Positions 41,855 to 50,823 of a stretch of DNA of 64,000 nucleotides are shown here, piece after piece (position 1 is the first letter of the stretch; each line of letters starts with the position of its first letter). The stretch comes from Opitutia bacterium. GTDB taxonomy: Bacteria > Verrucomicrobiota > Verrucomicrobiia > Opitutales > Opitutaceae. The position numbers and the translations under genes are program-made. The DNA is taken from contig JACRHT010000017.1 in NCBI GenBank assembly GCA_016217545.1, positions 372,001-436,000 on the forward strand. Reading direction: 5' to 3'. Below the pieces are notes generated by a model, which ran no database searches, was not told the DNA's origin, and worked only from the letters and a program-made list of their open reading frames with translations.

Positions 41855-42891
41855 ACGTCGACTTTTCCCGGTGGGCCGTCGTGGCCCACAAGGACGACAC
41901 CGGCTTCGGCCGCATGGCCGCCGACGCCCGGCGCGTCCTCGGCCTCGGTCGGCACATCGTCATTCCTTCGGAGCGCCTGACCGACCACCCGCTCGATCCG
42001 CGCGACGAAACTCGCCTCGATCCCAAGGATCCGCCCGCGCGCGTCGAGGAAGTGCTGGCCGGCCTCCAGGGCATTCTGTTCTTCGAGCGTCCGGCCTGGC
42101 ATCCGCAGTTGCTCGCCACCGCGCGCCGGCTCGGGGTGAAGACCGTCTGCGTGCCGATGTGGGAGTGGTTCCACGGCCGCGCCGCCGAGTGGCGCGACTG
42201 CGATCTCTTCGCGTGCCCGGGGGAATTTTCCGCGCAAAACATCCGCGCCTACGGCTGGAAAAACGTCGCCGTCGTGCCGTGGGCGTTCGATCTCACGCGT
42301 TTCCCCGCGCGCTCGGTTCGCGGCCCCGCCCGCCGCTTCGTGCACAACGCCGGCCTCGTCGACCGCGACGACCGCAAGGGCACGCGCGACACCGTCGCCG
42401 CCTTCACCCGCACGCGCCTGCCCGAAGCGCGCCTGGTCGTGCGGCTGCAAACCGCCGCTGAGCTACCGCCGGCCGACGCGCGCGTCACCGTGCAAGTCGG
42501 CAATCTCGACGATCCCGCCGCGCTCTACGCCGAGGCCGATTGCGCGATCCAGCCTTCGAAGATGGAGGGCATCGGTTTCATGGTGCTCGAAGCCGTCGCC
42601 AGCGGCTTGCCGGTCATCACGCTCGACTATCCGCCGATGAGCGAATTCGTCGCGCAACCCGAGCTGCGCGTGGCGAAACGCTGGTTCAAGCGCCGCGCGT
42701 TCGCCAATCACTGGGTGCCGCACGCGCACCTGCGCCTGCCCCGCCAGGGAGATCTCGTCCGGATCATCGAATGGTGCGCGACCAACGACCTCGCGCCCGT
42801 CGCCCGCGCCAATCGTGACTGGGCCGAGCGCACCTTCGCGCGCGAGCGGCTCGTCGCCCACTGGGAGCAAACCCTCGCCCGGCTCGACTGA
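41851..42891 (+). CDS. Family 4-like glycosyltransferase (GT-B)
   Basis: A 346-residue GT-B enzyme. The C-terminal domain has the retaining-glycosyltransferase pattern CAIQPSKMEGIGFMVLEAVASGLPVI, with the paired Glu residues of the E-x7-E motif. It also has a phosphate-binding-like stretch near RRFVHNAGLVDRDDRKGT. The N-terminal domain is atypical, lacking the usual GG-x-x loop, so the acceptor may be unusual. Its ATG sits in the preceding stop (ATGA) and a GTG-start GT2 follows 2 bases later. Donor and acceptor are unknown. Confidence 0.82.
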   Translation: MNVDFSRWAVVAHKDDTGFGRMAADARRVLGLGRHIVIPSERLTDHPLDPRDETRLDPKDPPARVEEVLAGLQGILFFERPAWHPQLLATARRLGVKTVCVPMWEWFHGRAAEWRDCDLFACPGEFSAQNIRAYGWKNVAVVPWAFDLTRFPARSVRGPARRFVHNAGLVDRDDRKGTRDTVAAFTRTRLPEARLVVRLQTAAELPPADARVTVQVGNLDDPAALYAEADCAIQPSKMEGIGFMVLEAVASGLPVITLDYPPMSEFVAQPELRVAKRWFKRRAFANHWVPHAHLRLPRQGDLVRIIEWCATNDLAPVARANRDWAERTFARERLVAHWEQTLARLD

Positions 42892-42893
42892 GC

Positions 42894-43697
42894 GTGCGCT
42901 ACTCCGCCTACATTCCCTGCTGCAATGACGTCGCGACCATTCGCGCCGCCGTCGAGAGCGTGCTCGCGCAAACCCTCCCGCCCGCGGAAGTGCTCGTCGT
43001 CGACGATGCCTCGACCGACGCCAGCCTCGCCCAACTCGCCGGACTCGACATCCGCGTGATCCGGCACGAAAGCAACCTCGGCCGCGGCGCCGTGCGCGCC
43101 CGCGCCATGGCGGAGGCGCGCGAGGAATTCGTGCTCTCCTGCGACGCCACGAATCGCCTGCCGCCCGGTTTCGCCGCCGCCGCCGCCCCGCTCTTCGCGG
43201 CGGAGCGGACCGCCGCCGCCTTCGGTCCGCTCGCCGATCCCGTGCCGCGCGGGGTCGCCAGCCGCTGGCGCGCGCGCCATCTCTTTCGCCAGGACGATCA
43301 ACCCGGCCGCCATGCCCGCGCGCTGCTCTCGACCTACGGCACCTTCGTGCGCCGCGGCGCGGCCGCGAGCGTCGGCGGCTTCACTCCCACGCTGCGCGCC
43401 ACCGAAGACGCCGACCTCGGCCGGCGACTGCTCGCGGCCGGCTACGACGTCGTGTTCGCGCCCGAACTCACCGTCTGGAGCAACACCGTCAACTCCGCCG
43501 CGAAAGTCCTCGAGCGTTACTGGCGCTGGAACTACGCCGCCGCCGGGCGCGCCGTGCTGCGCAGCTATCCGCGCCTCGTGTGGTATTCGTGGCGCACCAT
43601 GATCGCGCAGGACCTCCGCGCCGGCGACTGGCCGGCCGCCGCCGTGAGCGCGCTTTGCCCGCACTACTGCGCCGCCCGCTCGCTGTTCGCCCGATGA
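42894..43697 (+). CDS. Family 2 glycosyltransferase
   Basis: A 267-residue GT-A enzyme. YSAYIPCCNDVATIRAAVESVLAQT opens the fold at residue 3, VLVVDDAST is at about 33-41, and LSCDATN replaces the more usual D-x-D context. STYGTFVRRGAAASVGGF and the TEDADLGRRL motif (ED at about 164-165) follow. The GTG start at 42894 lies 2 bases after the previous stop. Its stop overlaps the next ATG (ATGA). A basic, aromatic C-terminus could touch the membrane. Specificity unknown. Confidence 0.88.
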   Translation: MRYSAYIPCCNDVATIRAAVESVLAQTLPPAEVLVVDDASTDASLAQLAGLDIRVIRHESNLGRGAVRARAMAEAREEFVLSCDATNRLPPGFAAAAAPLFAAERTAAAFGPLADPVPRGVASRWRARHLFRQDDQPGRHARALLSTYGTFVRRGAAASVGGFTPTLRATEDADLGRRLLAAGYDVVFAPELTVWSNTVNSAAKVLERYWRWNYAAAGRAVLRSYPRLVWYSWRTMIAQDLRAGDWPAAAVSALCPHYCAARSLFAR

Positions 43698-44890
43698 AAC
43701 CGCTCCTGCGCTCCGTTGGCGTTGTCGCCCGCGATCTCGCGGCCGCGACGCTGCGCCGCGTGCCCGGCTCGTCGCGGCAATTCGGTCCGCCACGCCAGCA
43801 TGTGCCCGACACGCGCGAGTGGCAGCGCGCCCACCCGCAAGCTCGGCTCCACGCCCTGAGCGACGCGCGGCCGGTGACGCGCCCCGACGCGCGCCACGCC
43901 GACGAGCCGATCGCACGGCGTTTCGCCGCCATGCGCCACGGCACGATCAAGCCGCGCTTCGTCGTCGAGCTGCCGCGCGCGCGCTTCTGGGGACGCGGCT
44001 ACGGCTACGTCATCGACGCCGACGACGCGCTGCACTGCGAGCTTTCGCCCTGCTTCGAGAACTTCGCGCCGCCGGAAAACAATCCGGGCCACGACGCCCT
44101 GCGCCAGCCGCTGTTGCCGCGGCTGCGACAGCGGAGCGGCACGCTCGCCGTCCTCAGCACGCTTTTCTGCGAGAATTTCCACCACTGGCTGCTCGACGCC
44201 GTGCCGAAACTCGGGCTGCTGCGCGACGCCGGCTGGGCTCTCGATCGCATCGACGGCTTCGTGCTCCCCGCCTCCGCGCAGCGTCCGTGGCACGAGCAAA
44301 CGCTGGCGCGCCTCGGCCTCGCGCGTGACCGGCTCGTGTTCGCGGACGCGCACACGCATCTCGCCGCCGACTCGCTGCTCGTGCCGTCCTACGCCGAGCC
44401 GGGCTGCGAGCCGGAGAAGTTCGACTACACACCCGAGGGACTGGCCTTCGTCCGCGAGCTGTTCTCCGAGGCCCGCACAACTTCCGGCACCTGGCCGGAG
44501 AAGATCGTCATCTCCCGCGAACTCGCCGCGGCGCGCCGCTGGACGGGCGGAGAAACCGGCCACACGCACCTGCAACGCGCCGGCTTCGTGAAGGTGCTTC
44601 TCGAACAACACACGTTGGCCGAACAAGCCGCCCTCTTCGCCCACGCGCGTCAGATCGTCATGCCGACCGGCGGCGGCCTCGCCAATCTCGCCTTCTGCGC
44701 GCCCGGCACGCAGGTCGTGGAGCTCTTTCCGCCGACCTATTTGCCCACCTTCAGTCTCGTGCTCTCCGGCGCCCTCGCACTCGACTACACTGCGCTCGTC
44801 GGCCCGGCGAAGTCCGGCGCGGCCGAAGGTGACGACGATCCGCACGCCATCGCCGTGCCCGTCGATCGCATCCTCGCGTCCTTCCGGTGA
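43694..44890 (+). CDS. Family 61 glycosyltransferase (capsule-type)
   Basis: A 398-residue protein of the GT61/DUF563 type. Its core carries FCENFHHWLLDAVPKLGLLRDAG (about 157-179), the family's N-x-x-H-W-x-x-D-x-x-P-R/K block. A C-terminal QIVMPTGGGLANLAFCAPGTQVVELFP (about 320-346) includes the conserved G-A/G-G-L-x-N segment. GT61 enzymes add pentoses such as xylose in eukaryotes and take part in capsule synthesis in bacteria. The first 90 residues are a poorly conserved basic region. It begins at ATG 43694 in the previous stop and ends inside a GTGA overlap with the next gene. Confidence 0.87.
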   Translation: MKPLLRSVGVVARDLAAATLRRVPGSSRQFGPPRQHVPDTREWQRAHPQARLHALSDARPVTRPDARHADEPIARRFAAMRHGTIKPRFVVELPRARFWGRGYGYVIDADDALHCELSPCFENFAPPENNPGHDALRQPLLPRLRQRSGTLAVLSTLFCENFHHWLLDAVPKLGLLRDAGWALDRIDGFVLPASAQRPWHEQTLARLGLARDRLVFADAHTHLAADSLLVPSYAEPGCEPEKFDYTPEGLAFVRELFSEARTTSGTWPEKIVISRELAAARRWTGGETGHTHLQRAGFVKVLLEQHTLAEQAALFAHARQIVMPTGGGLANLAFCAPGTQVVELFPPTYLPTFSLVLSGALALDYTALVGPAKSGAAEGDDDPHAIAVPVDRILASFR

Positions 44891-45720
44891 TCCTCTCCGT
44901 CGTCATCCCGACCTGCAACCGGCCCGACACTCTCGCGGCCGCGCTGGAGCGGCTCGCGCCCGGCGCGCAAACGCTAGCTGCCGCCGACTACGAGGTGATC
45001 GTGACCGACGACAGCCGCTCCACCGCGACGGAGACGCTCGTCCGCACTCGCTTTCCCTGGGCGCGTTGGACACGCGGTCCGCAACGCGGCCCGGCGGCCA
45101 ACCGCAATCATGGCGCCCGCCTCGCCGGCTGCGCCTGGCTGGCGTTTACCGACGACGATTGCCTGCCCGACGCCGGCTGGCTGTCGGCCTTCGCCACCGA
45201 GACCGGCGAATCGACGATCGCCGCGCTGGAAGGCCGGACGTGGTGCGGCGAACGAAACATGGGGTCGCTGCGCTTCGCACCGTGCAACGAGTCCGGCGGG
45301 CGGCTCTGGTCCTGCAACTTCGCCATTCGCGCCGAAACATTCCGCGCCCTGTCCGGCTTCGACGAGGGATTCCCGTTCGCCCACCTCGAGGACGTGGATT
45401 TTCACCACCGGTTGAAAGCGGCCGGCCATGGCGTGCGCTTCGTTCCCGCCGCCGCCGTGGAACACCCGCCGCGCGCACTCGGCCCGGTCTGGCGTTCGGC
45501 GCTCGCGCACGAGTCATCGTTCTATTTCGCGCGCAAACACCGACTGCCGCTCTCGCGCGCCGGCATGAGCCCGGGATTTTTCCTCCGCGCCCGGCTCAAG
45601 CAATGGGCCGGCAGCCGCAACGCCTCCGAAACCGCGCGCTTTCTCGGTCGCTGGATCGCGGAAACCGGCGTGATCGCACTCCTGACGCCGGTCTGGTTGT
45701 GGCGCCATCGCCGGCGATGA
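44887..45720 (+). CDS. Family 2 glycosyltransferase
   Basis: A 277-residue GT-A enzyme. LSVVIPTCNRPDTLAAALERL is at 3-23, VIVTDDSRS at about 37-45 and LAFTDDDCLPDAGWL, with the metal-binding acidic cluster, at about 85-99. It also has RAETFRALSGFDEGFPFAHLEDVDFHHRL, the ED motif of inverting family 2 enzymes. It uses GTG 44887, overlapping the preceding TGA. Its own TGA overlaps the next ATG. It resembles rhamnosyltransferase-like members, but the sugar is not certain. Confidence 0.9.
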   Translation: MILSVVIPTCNRPDTLAAALERLAPGAQTLAAADYEVIVTDDSRSTATETLVRTRFPWARWTRGPQRGPAANRNHGARLAGCAWLAFTDDDCLPDAGWLSAFATETGESTIAALEGRTWCGERNMGSLRFAPCNESGGRLWSCNFAIRAETFRALSGFDEGFPFAHLEDVDFHHRLKAAGHGVRFVPAAAVEHPPRALGPVWRSALAHESSFYFARKHRLPLSRAGMSPGFFLRARLKQWAGSRNASETARFLGRWIAETGVIALLTPVWLWRHRRR

Positions 45721-46709
45721 GCATCGTCTACGTCAACTCCACGCTCCGCGCGCGACGCGCCATGTCGAACGACGGCTCGACCAGTCCTCTTCACTACTGG
45801 GGCTACGCGCCGCAACCCGACGACGCGCTGCTGACGCATCGGCTGAACCGTTGGGAAATCCATCTCCGCCACCGTCTCGGCGGGCTCGATCCCTCGATCT
45901 TCGCCGCGACCCTCTGGCGGCTGGGTCGCGACGCCGCCGGCACCTACGTTGTCTCGCAGCCGGACCTGTGGCAGGTCTTCCCGCTGCTCAAGGAACTCTT
46001 TCCGCGCCGGCCGCTCGCGACGTGGGTCTGGATGGATTGGGAAGTCGATCTCCAGTTCGACCGCCTGCGCGCCTGCGATCATATCTTCTGCCTGACGCCC
46101 GGCGCCAAGCAACGACTCGATGAGCGCGGCATGTCCGCCCGCTCGAGCTTCGTGCTCTGGGGCTGCGATCCGGCCTACTATCGCGCCACCGCTCCGGTGC
46201 CGACCGAGGCCGACGTGATCATCAGCGGCATGTCCCAGCGCGACACGGCCCTTGCCCGGGCCGCGCTGGATACGGCGCGGCATCGAGTGCTGCTGACGCC
46301 CGTCACCGCACAAATCGTCGGCCGCCCCGAAGCCGCCACGACCGTCGGCAATGACACCGAATTGCGGCGCGCGTATCACCGCAGCCGCGTCTGCTGGATT
46401 TTGCTTCGCGCCGAAGATCGCTATCCCAGCGGCCTGACCAACCTGATCGAGAGCCTCCTGTGCGGGACCGCCGTCGTGATCGCCGATCGCACGCTCATTC
46501 CGGAACCGTATCTGACGCTGCCGGGCGTCTTCCGCTACCGCACCGGCGATCTCACCGACCTGCTCGCGCGAACCGACGAGGCGCTGGCGTGGACCCGCGA
46601 GCCGCGCGCCCGCGCCGCTATCGCCGCCGCGGCCGCGGAGCGTCTCAACGGCCAGGAACTTTCCGCCGCCATCGCGCGAACCCTCGATCCCGGCCACCGC
46701 CGCCGCTAG
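45717..46709 (+). CDS. Glycosyltransferase-like protein (GT-B, family 4-like)
   Basis: A 330-residue protein with an atypical N-terminal half (WGYAPQPDDALLTHRLNRWEIHLRHRL) and a C-terminal GT-B-like domain. That domain holds SRVCWILLRAEDRYPSGLTNLIESLLCGTAVVIADR, an arrangement like the E-x7-E region of GT4 enzymes with different acidic spacing. No membrane segments are visible. The fold call is moderate, and this may be a divergent family whose relatives are annotated as hypothetical. It overlaps the preceding GT2 gene by 4 bases (ATGA), so it belongs to the same assembly line. Confidence 0.65.
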   Translation: MSIVYVNSTLRARRAMSNDGSTSPLHYWGYAPQPDDALLTHRLNRWEIHLRHRLGGLDPSIFAATLWRLGRDAAGTYVVSQPDLWQVFPLLKELFPRRPLATWVWMDWEVDLQFDRLRACDHIFCLTPGAKQRLDERGMSARSSFVLWGCDPAYYRATAPVPTEADVIISGMSQRDTALARAALDTARHRVLLTPVTAQIVGRPEAATTVGNDTELRRAYHRSRVCWILLRAEDRYPSGLTNLIESLLCGTAVVIADRTLIPEPYLTLPGVFRYRTGDLTDLLARTDEALAWTREPRARAAIAAAAAERLNGQELSAAIARTLDPGHRRR

Positions 46710-46730
46710 ATCTTCCCGCCTGCCGCCTGC

Positions 46731-47525
46731 ATGAAATCCACCGTGAAGAACTTTCTCACCGCGCACCAACCGCGCCTGCTCGCGCGCCTGTTGCGCTGGA
46801 AACCCGGCTGGAATCGCGACCTGTTCCTCTTCCTGCATCTCGTGCGGCCCGGCGACACCGTCCTCGACATCGGCGCCAACGTCGGTCTCTACACCGAGGT
46901 CTTCGCCCGCCTCGCCGGTCCGCGGGGACATGTGCACGCATTCGAACCGGTGCCCGACACGTTTGCGCAGCTGCGCGCGCGCTTCGCCGCCGAAGCGCAC
47001 TGGCCGCAAGTCCACCTGCACAACGCCGCCGTCTGCGAGCGCTCGGGACCGGTCACGCTGATGCTGCCGGGCAGCGATTCCGGTCAGGCGTCGATGGCGC
47101 AGCACCAAGTTGCCGCGTGGGAAAACAGCACGGTGCGCTCCTTCGCCTGCGCGGGCCATCGCCTCGACGAGTTCTTTCCCTCGCTCAACTCGCCGGCTCC
47201 CGCCTTCATCAAACTCGACATCGAAGGCGCCGAACTGCTCGCCCTGCGCGGCGCGCGTGAACTGCTGCGGACGCACCATCCCGTGCTGCACATGGAGGTC
47301 TGGTCGCGCTGGCTGCACGACTTCGGCCACCAGCCGGCGGACCTCGCCGCCGAATGGCGTGCGCTCGGCTACGACCGCTTCGTCGCCGTCACCGATCGCT
47401 TCACGCCGCTCGCGGATCTCGAGCAGAGCTGGGCCGGCATCATCGAGTCCGGCTCGCACAACGTGCTGGCATGGTCCTCGCGCAGCCCGTGGGCCGCGCG
47501 CGTGGAGGCCATTCCCTTCGTCTGA
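46731..47525 (+). CDS. FkbM-family methyltransferase
   Basis: A 264-residue SAM-dependent O-methyltransferase with a textbook FkbM core. TVLDIGANVGLYTEVFARLAG (about 43-63) is motif I, VHAFEPVPDTFAQL gives the acidic ribose-binding residue, and FIKLDIEGAELLALRGA is the family hallmark. It is much closer to the consensus than the FkbM protein at 38040. The start at ATG 46731 is 21 bases after the previous stop. A second, distinct FkbM protein implies two methylated positions, or one on an internal sugar and one on a chain end. Confidence 0.92.
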   Translation: MKSTVKNFLTAHQPRLLARLLRWKPGWNRDLFLFLHLVRPGDTVLDIGANVGLYTEVFARLAGPRGHVHAFEPVPDTFAQLRARFAAEAHWPQVHLHNAAVCERSGPVTLMLPGSDSGQASMAQHQVAAWENSTVRSFACAGHRLDEFFPSLNSPAPAFIKLDIEGAELLALRGARELLRTHHPVLHMEVWSRWLHDFGHQPADLAAEWRALGYDRFVAVTDRFTPLADLEQSWAGIIESGSHNVLAWSSRSPWAARVEAIPFV

Positions 47526-47543
47526 GTCGCCGCGCTCCGCCGA

Positions 47544-48626
47544 ATGAAGATTCTCGTCTACAGCAATTGCCCGCTCGATCCCGCCCTCGGCTCGGGCAAG
47601 ACGCGCGTGCGTTTCAGCGAAGGCCTGCGCGCGCGCGGGCACAGCGTGCGCGTCATCGAGCCTGATGCCGTGCGGCTCTGGCCGCGCCTGCGCGCCGGAC
47701 ATCGTTTCCGGCTCGCGCTCGGCGCGCGCTGGCACCTGCAACGCACGCTCGCCCGCGAGAGCTTCGATCTCGTCGAGATCAACGGCGGCGAGTTCGGCTG
47801 GCTCGCGCGCTGGCTGCACCGCCGCCGGCAACGTCCGCTGCTCGTGCACCGCACCGACGGCTGCGAACTGCTCGCCACCGCGGCCGGCGAAACCGCCGGC
47901 GCCACGGCACCGCTCCACCGCGCGCTCGACCGCGCGGCTTTCACGCACATCGACGCTTGCGCCGCCCTCTGCGGCGCCGATCGCGCACACCTCGTGCGGG
48001 GCGGCTTCCTGCCCGCGGCACGGGTCGCGGTTGTGCCGCCGGGACTCGACGACGAGTTTCTTGCCACTTCGGCCCCCACGGCGCGCCCACCGCGACTGGC
48101 CTTTCTCGGTTCGTGGATCGAACGGAAGGGCGTAGACACACTCGTCGCCGCCGTCACGCCGCTCCTCGAACGCCATCCGGAAACGGAGCTCGAGCTGATC
48201 GGCACGAGCCGCGGCGAGGAAGAGCTGCGCGCCCTGTTCCCCACCCCGCTCCGTCCGCGTCTGCACGTGCCCGGTCGCATCTCGCGTGAGGAATTGGCGC
48301 AACGCCTCACACGCGCTTCGATCTTTGTGCTGCCCGCGCGCTACGAAGGCTTCGGCATGGCGACCGCCGAAGCGATGGCATGCGGCTGCGCCGCAGTGAC
48401 GACGCCGACCGGGTTCGGCGCCGACCTCCGCGATCAGGAAAACGCGCTCGTCGTGCCGATCGGCGACGCGCCGGCACTCCGCCGCGCGTTGGAGCACCTG
48501 ATCACCGACGCCGCGCTGCGCCACCGCATCGCCCTCGCCGGCTGGCGCACGGTGCAGGAATTCCGCTGGGAGCGCGCCGTCGCGCAGCTCGAAACCGCTT
48601 ACCTCGGCTGGCTCGCCCAACGATGA
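47544..48626 (+). CDS. Family 4 glycosyltransferase
   Basis: A 360-residue GT-B retaining enzyme. The N-terminal domain has SGKTRVRFSEGLRARGHSVRVIEPD. The C-terminal domain has AFLGSWIERKGVDTLVAAV, with the Arg/Lys that bind the donor phosphate, and ASIFVLPARYEGFGMATAEAMACGCAAVTTPTG, the E-x7-E motif. It starts at ATG 47544, 18 bases after the FkbM gene, and ends in an ATGA overlap. Specificity unknown; a nucleotide-sugar hexose donor is usual for the family. Confidence 0.92.
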   Translation: MKILVYSNCPLDPALGSGKTRVRFSEGLRARGHSVRVIEPDAVRLWPRLRAGHRFRLALGARWHLQRTLARESFDLVEINGGEFGWLARWLHRRRQRPLLVHRTDGCELLATAAGETAGATAPLHRALDRAAFTHIDACAALCGADRAHLVRGGFLPAARVAVVPPGLDDEFLATSAPTARPPRLAFLGSWIERKGVDTLVAAVTPLLERHPETELELIGTSRGEEELRALFPTPLRPRLHVPGRISREELAQRLTRASIFVLPARYEGFGMATAEAMACGCAAVTTPTGFGADLRDQENALVVPIGDAPALRRALEHLITDAALRHRIALAGWRTVQEFRWERAVAQLETAYLGWLAQR

Positions 48627-49687
48627 CTTCCGGACAGGCCCCGCTCCGCGTCGCGCTCGTCAGCCCCACTTTCGGCGGCTACGGCGGCATGGAAGCGTTC
48701 GCTCTGGGAATTCTGCGCGGTCTCGCCGCGCACCCGGAGGTTAAGTTGACCGTTTTTTTCAAACGAGTCGCGAGCTTCGAACTGCGACCGGAGTTCGCCG
48801 CAGCCTGCGCGCCGTTCGGCGCCCGCGTGCAATTCATCCCGCGCGCGAGCGGCGCGTTGTGGCGCGCGGTCGGCGACGCGGAAGTCGTCCACTCGTTCAA
48901 TCCCAGCCCGGACACGTTGCTCGCCGCGCAGCTCGCACGATGCCCGGTGCTCGTGAACGTGATCAATCATCGCACCCCGGGAAACTCACCGCGCCAACGC
49001 GCGTGGGACGTGCTGCTGCGGCGGGCGGCCGCGCGACGGTTCTACATTTCGGACTTCGTGCGCCGCAGCTGGGAAGGCCCGGCGGCGTGGCCGGACAGCG
49101 AGGTCGTATTCCCCCTCTGCGAACTTGCCAGCGGCGAGCGCCCCATCGAACAGCGCCGCGGCTTCGTCTTCGCCGCGCGCTGGATTGAAAACAAGGGCCT
49201 CGACACGCTCGTCGAAGCCTACGCGCAGGCCGCCCTCGATCCCGCGCGCTGGCCGCTGTGCCTGATCGGCGATGGCCCGCTGCGCCCGCGGATCGAACGA
49301 CGCCTCGCTGAACTCGGCGTGCGTGGCGTGACCGCGCTCGGCTTTCTATCTCAAAGCGAAAAGGCCGACGCGATCCGCGCGGCGCGCTGGATGGTCGTGC
49401 CACCGAACACCCGCGAGGATTTCGGCCTCACCGCGATCGAGGCGCGCGCGGTCGGCGTGCCATGCATCATCACGCGCGATGGCGGCGTGCCGGAAGCCGC
49501 AGGCCGCGAAGCGCTCGTCTGCGAGCCCGGCGATATCCCGGGCCTCGCGGCCTGCCTGCGCGCGGCAGCGGAGATGTCCGACGGCGAATACGCCACCCGC
49601 GCGCGCCGCACGCGCGACTCACTCGCGCAGGAGCTGCGCGGCCCGGAGTTCTACGCGCACGCTTACCGGGAGCTCGCCGAACGATGA
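48623..49687 (+). CDS. Family 4 glycosyltransferase
   Basis: A 354-residue GT-B enzyme. SPTFGGYGGMEAFALGILRGL (14-34) holds the glycine-rich acceptor loop, and FVFAARWIENKGLDTLVEAY (about 180-199) the donor phosphate-binding Arg/Lys. VVPPNTREDFGLTAIEARAVGVPCII (about 254-279) is the E-x7-E motif. It overlaps both neighbours by 4 bases. Of the family 4 proteins in this operon it follows the classical pattern most closely, together with the one at 47544. Confidence 0.93.
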   Translation: MTSGQAPLRVALVSPTFGGYGGMEAFALGILRGLAAHPEVKLTVFFKRVASFELRPEFAAACAPFGARVQFIPRASGALWRAVGDAEVVHSFNPSPDTLLAAQLARCPVLVNVINHRTPGNSPRQRAWDVLLRRAAARRFYISDFVRRSWEGPAAWPDSEVVFPLCELASGERPIEQRRGFVFAARWIENKGLDTLVEAYAQAALDPARWPLCLIGDGPLRPRIERRLAELGVRGVTALGFLSQSEKADAIRAARWMVVPPNTREDFGLTAIEARAVGVPCIITRDGGVPEAAGREALVCEPGDIPGLAACLRAAAEMSDGEYATRARRTRDSLAQELRGPEFYAHAYRELAER

Positions 49688-50823
49688 GCGCCGTCGGACA
49701 AGCTCCGCTCCTCGCTACTGCCTCGCGGGATTCGGCCGCGGGCGCGCGAGTCGGCGGCATGACGCCCGCCGTCTCCGTCTACCTCGACGCGTGGCGGGCG
49801 TTCGCGGCGCTCGGCGTGATGCTGGGGCACGTCGGGTTGCCGTGGTTTTCCGCCACCGGCGTGGTCTTTCCCGACCTCGGGCACGAGCTCGTGATCGTGT
49901 TCTTTTTCCTCTCCGGCTTCGTGATCGCGGACGCCACGCTTGGGCGCAACCGCGGGGTGATCGACTACGCGGCCGCCCGGCTGGCGCGGATGTATTCGGT
50001 GGTGTTGCCGGCCCTCGCGTTGACTGCGCTCGCGATGGTCGCGGCGCGGATGGTGCCCGCGCTCGCCGCCGCCGTCCTGCGCGATCACGAAAGCGCGCGC
50101 CTCGCGCTCTGTGCCGTGTTCCTGCAGGAGGCGTGGTTCCTCAGCGCGTCGCCGGCCACGAACTCCCCGCTGTGGTCGCTGGGATACGAGTTCTGGTTCT
50201 ACGTGCTGTTCGGCATTTGGGTCTACGCCCGCGCCGCGCGCTGGCGCTGGGGCTTGATGCTCGCCGTCGTCGCACTGGTGGGGCCGAAAGTGCTGCTGCT
50301 CCTGCCCGTCTGGCTCACCGGTGTCGCAGCGTGGTGGCTGCAAGCGCGCTTCGAACCGGGCCGGCTTTTCGCTGCGGCGGTCGCTGGCGTTTCCGGCGCG
50401 CTGCTGCTGGCGTTTTGGATCAAGGGATGGTGCTTCCCCGGCGGGCCGCTCGCCGTCGCGCCATGGTTCTACTCCGGCCGTTGGGGCAGCGACCTGCTGC
50501 TCGGCGCGCTTTTCGGCGCGCATGTCCTCGGCTGCGGATGGCTGTGGAAAAATGCGTCCGTGCCGGCACCGATCGAGCGCCCGGCGCGCGCGGCCGCCGG
50601 GATGACTTTCTCGCTCTACGCCTATCATTACCCGCTGCTCGTGCTCGGCGCGGCGCTGCCGTTCTACGACCCGCGGCAGCCCGGACACGTGGTCGGGCTC
50701 GCGCTCGGCGTGTTGGGCGCGGTGACGCTGTTGCACCGCTTCACCGAAGGCCGGCGGCGCGCGTGGCGGGAACTGTTCTTCCGCTGGCTGAGCGCGTCGC
50801 GCCGGTCGGTGGCCGCGTCATGA
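49684..50823 (+). CDS. Acyltransferase family 3 membrane protein
   Basis: A 379-residue integral membrane acyltransferase with about ten helices. SVYLDAWRAFAALGVMLGHVGLPWF (about 31-55) carries the family's R and H. LVIVFFFLSGFVIADATLGR follows, and NSPLWSLGYEFWFYVLFGIWV matches the S-x-E-x-x-F/Y-Y motif. A final helix pair FSLYAYHYPLLVLGAALPF is usual in OafA-like proteins. It would O-acetylate the operon's glycan using cytoplasmic acetyl-CoA. It is a second acyltransferase-3, unrelated in position to the one at 19641. ATGA overlaps occur at both ends. Confidence 0.92.
   Translation: MSAVGQAPLLATASRDSAAGARVGGMTPAVSVYLDAWRAFAALGVMLGHVGLPWFSATGVVFPDLGHELVIVFFFLSGFVIADATLGRNRGVIDYAAARLARMYSVVLPALALTALAMVAARMVPALAAAVLRDHESARLALCAVFLQEAWFLSASPATNSPLWSLGYEFWFYVLFGIWVYARAARWRWGLMLAVVALVGPKVLLLLPVWLTGVAAWWLQARFEPGRLFAAAVAGVSGALLLAFWIKGWCFPGGPLAVAPWFYSGRWGSDLLLGALFGAHVLGCGWLWKNASVPAPIERPARAAAGMTFSLYAYHYPLLVLGAALPFYDPRQPGHVVGLALGVLGAVTLLHRFTEGRRRAWRELFFRWLSASRRSVAAS

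Noticed and set aside
45522-48620. A 1032-codon open frame on the minus strand opposite five glycan genes
   Set aside because: It runs antisense to well-supported overlapping genes, has no family motifs and is rich in Arg/Gly/Ala/Glu as expected for the mirror of GC-biased codons.
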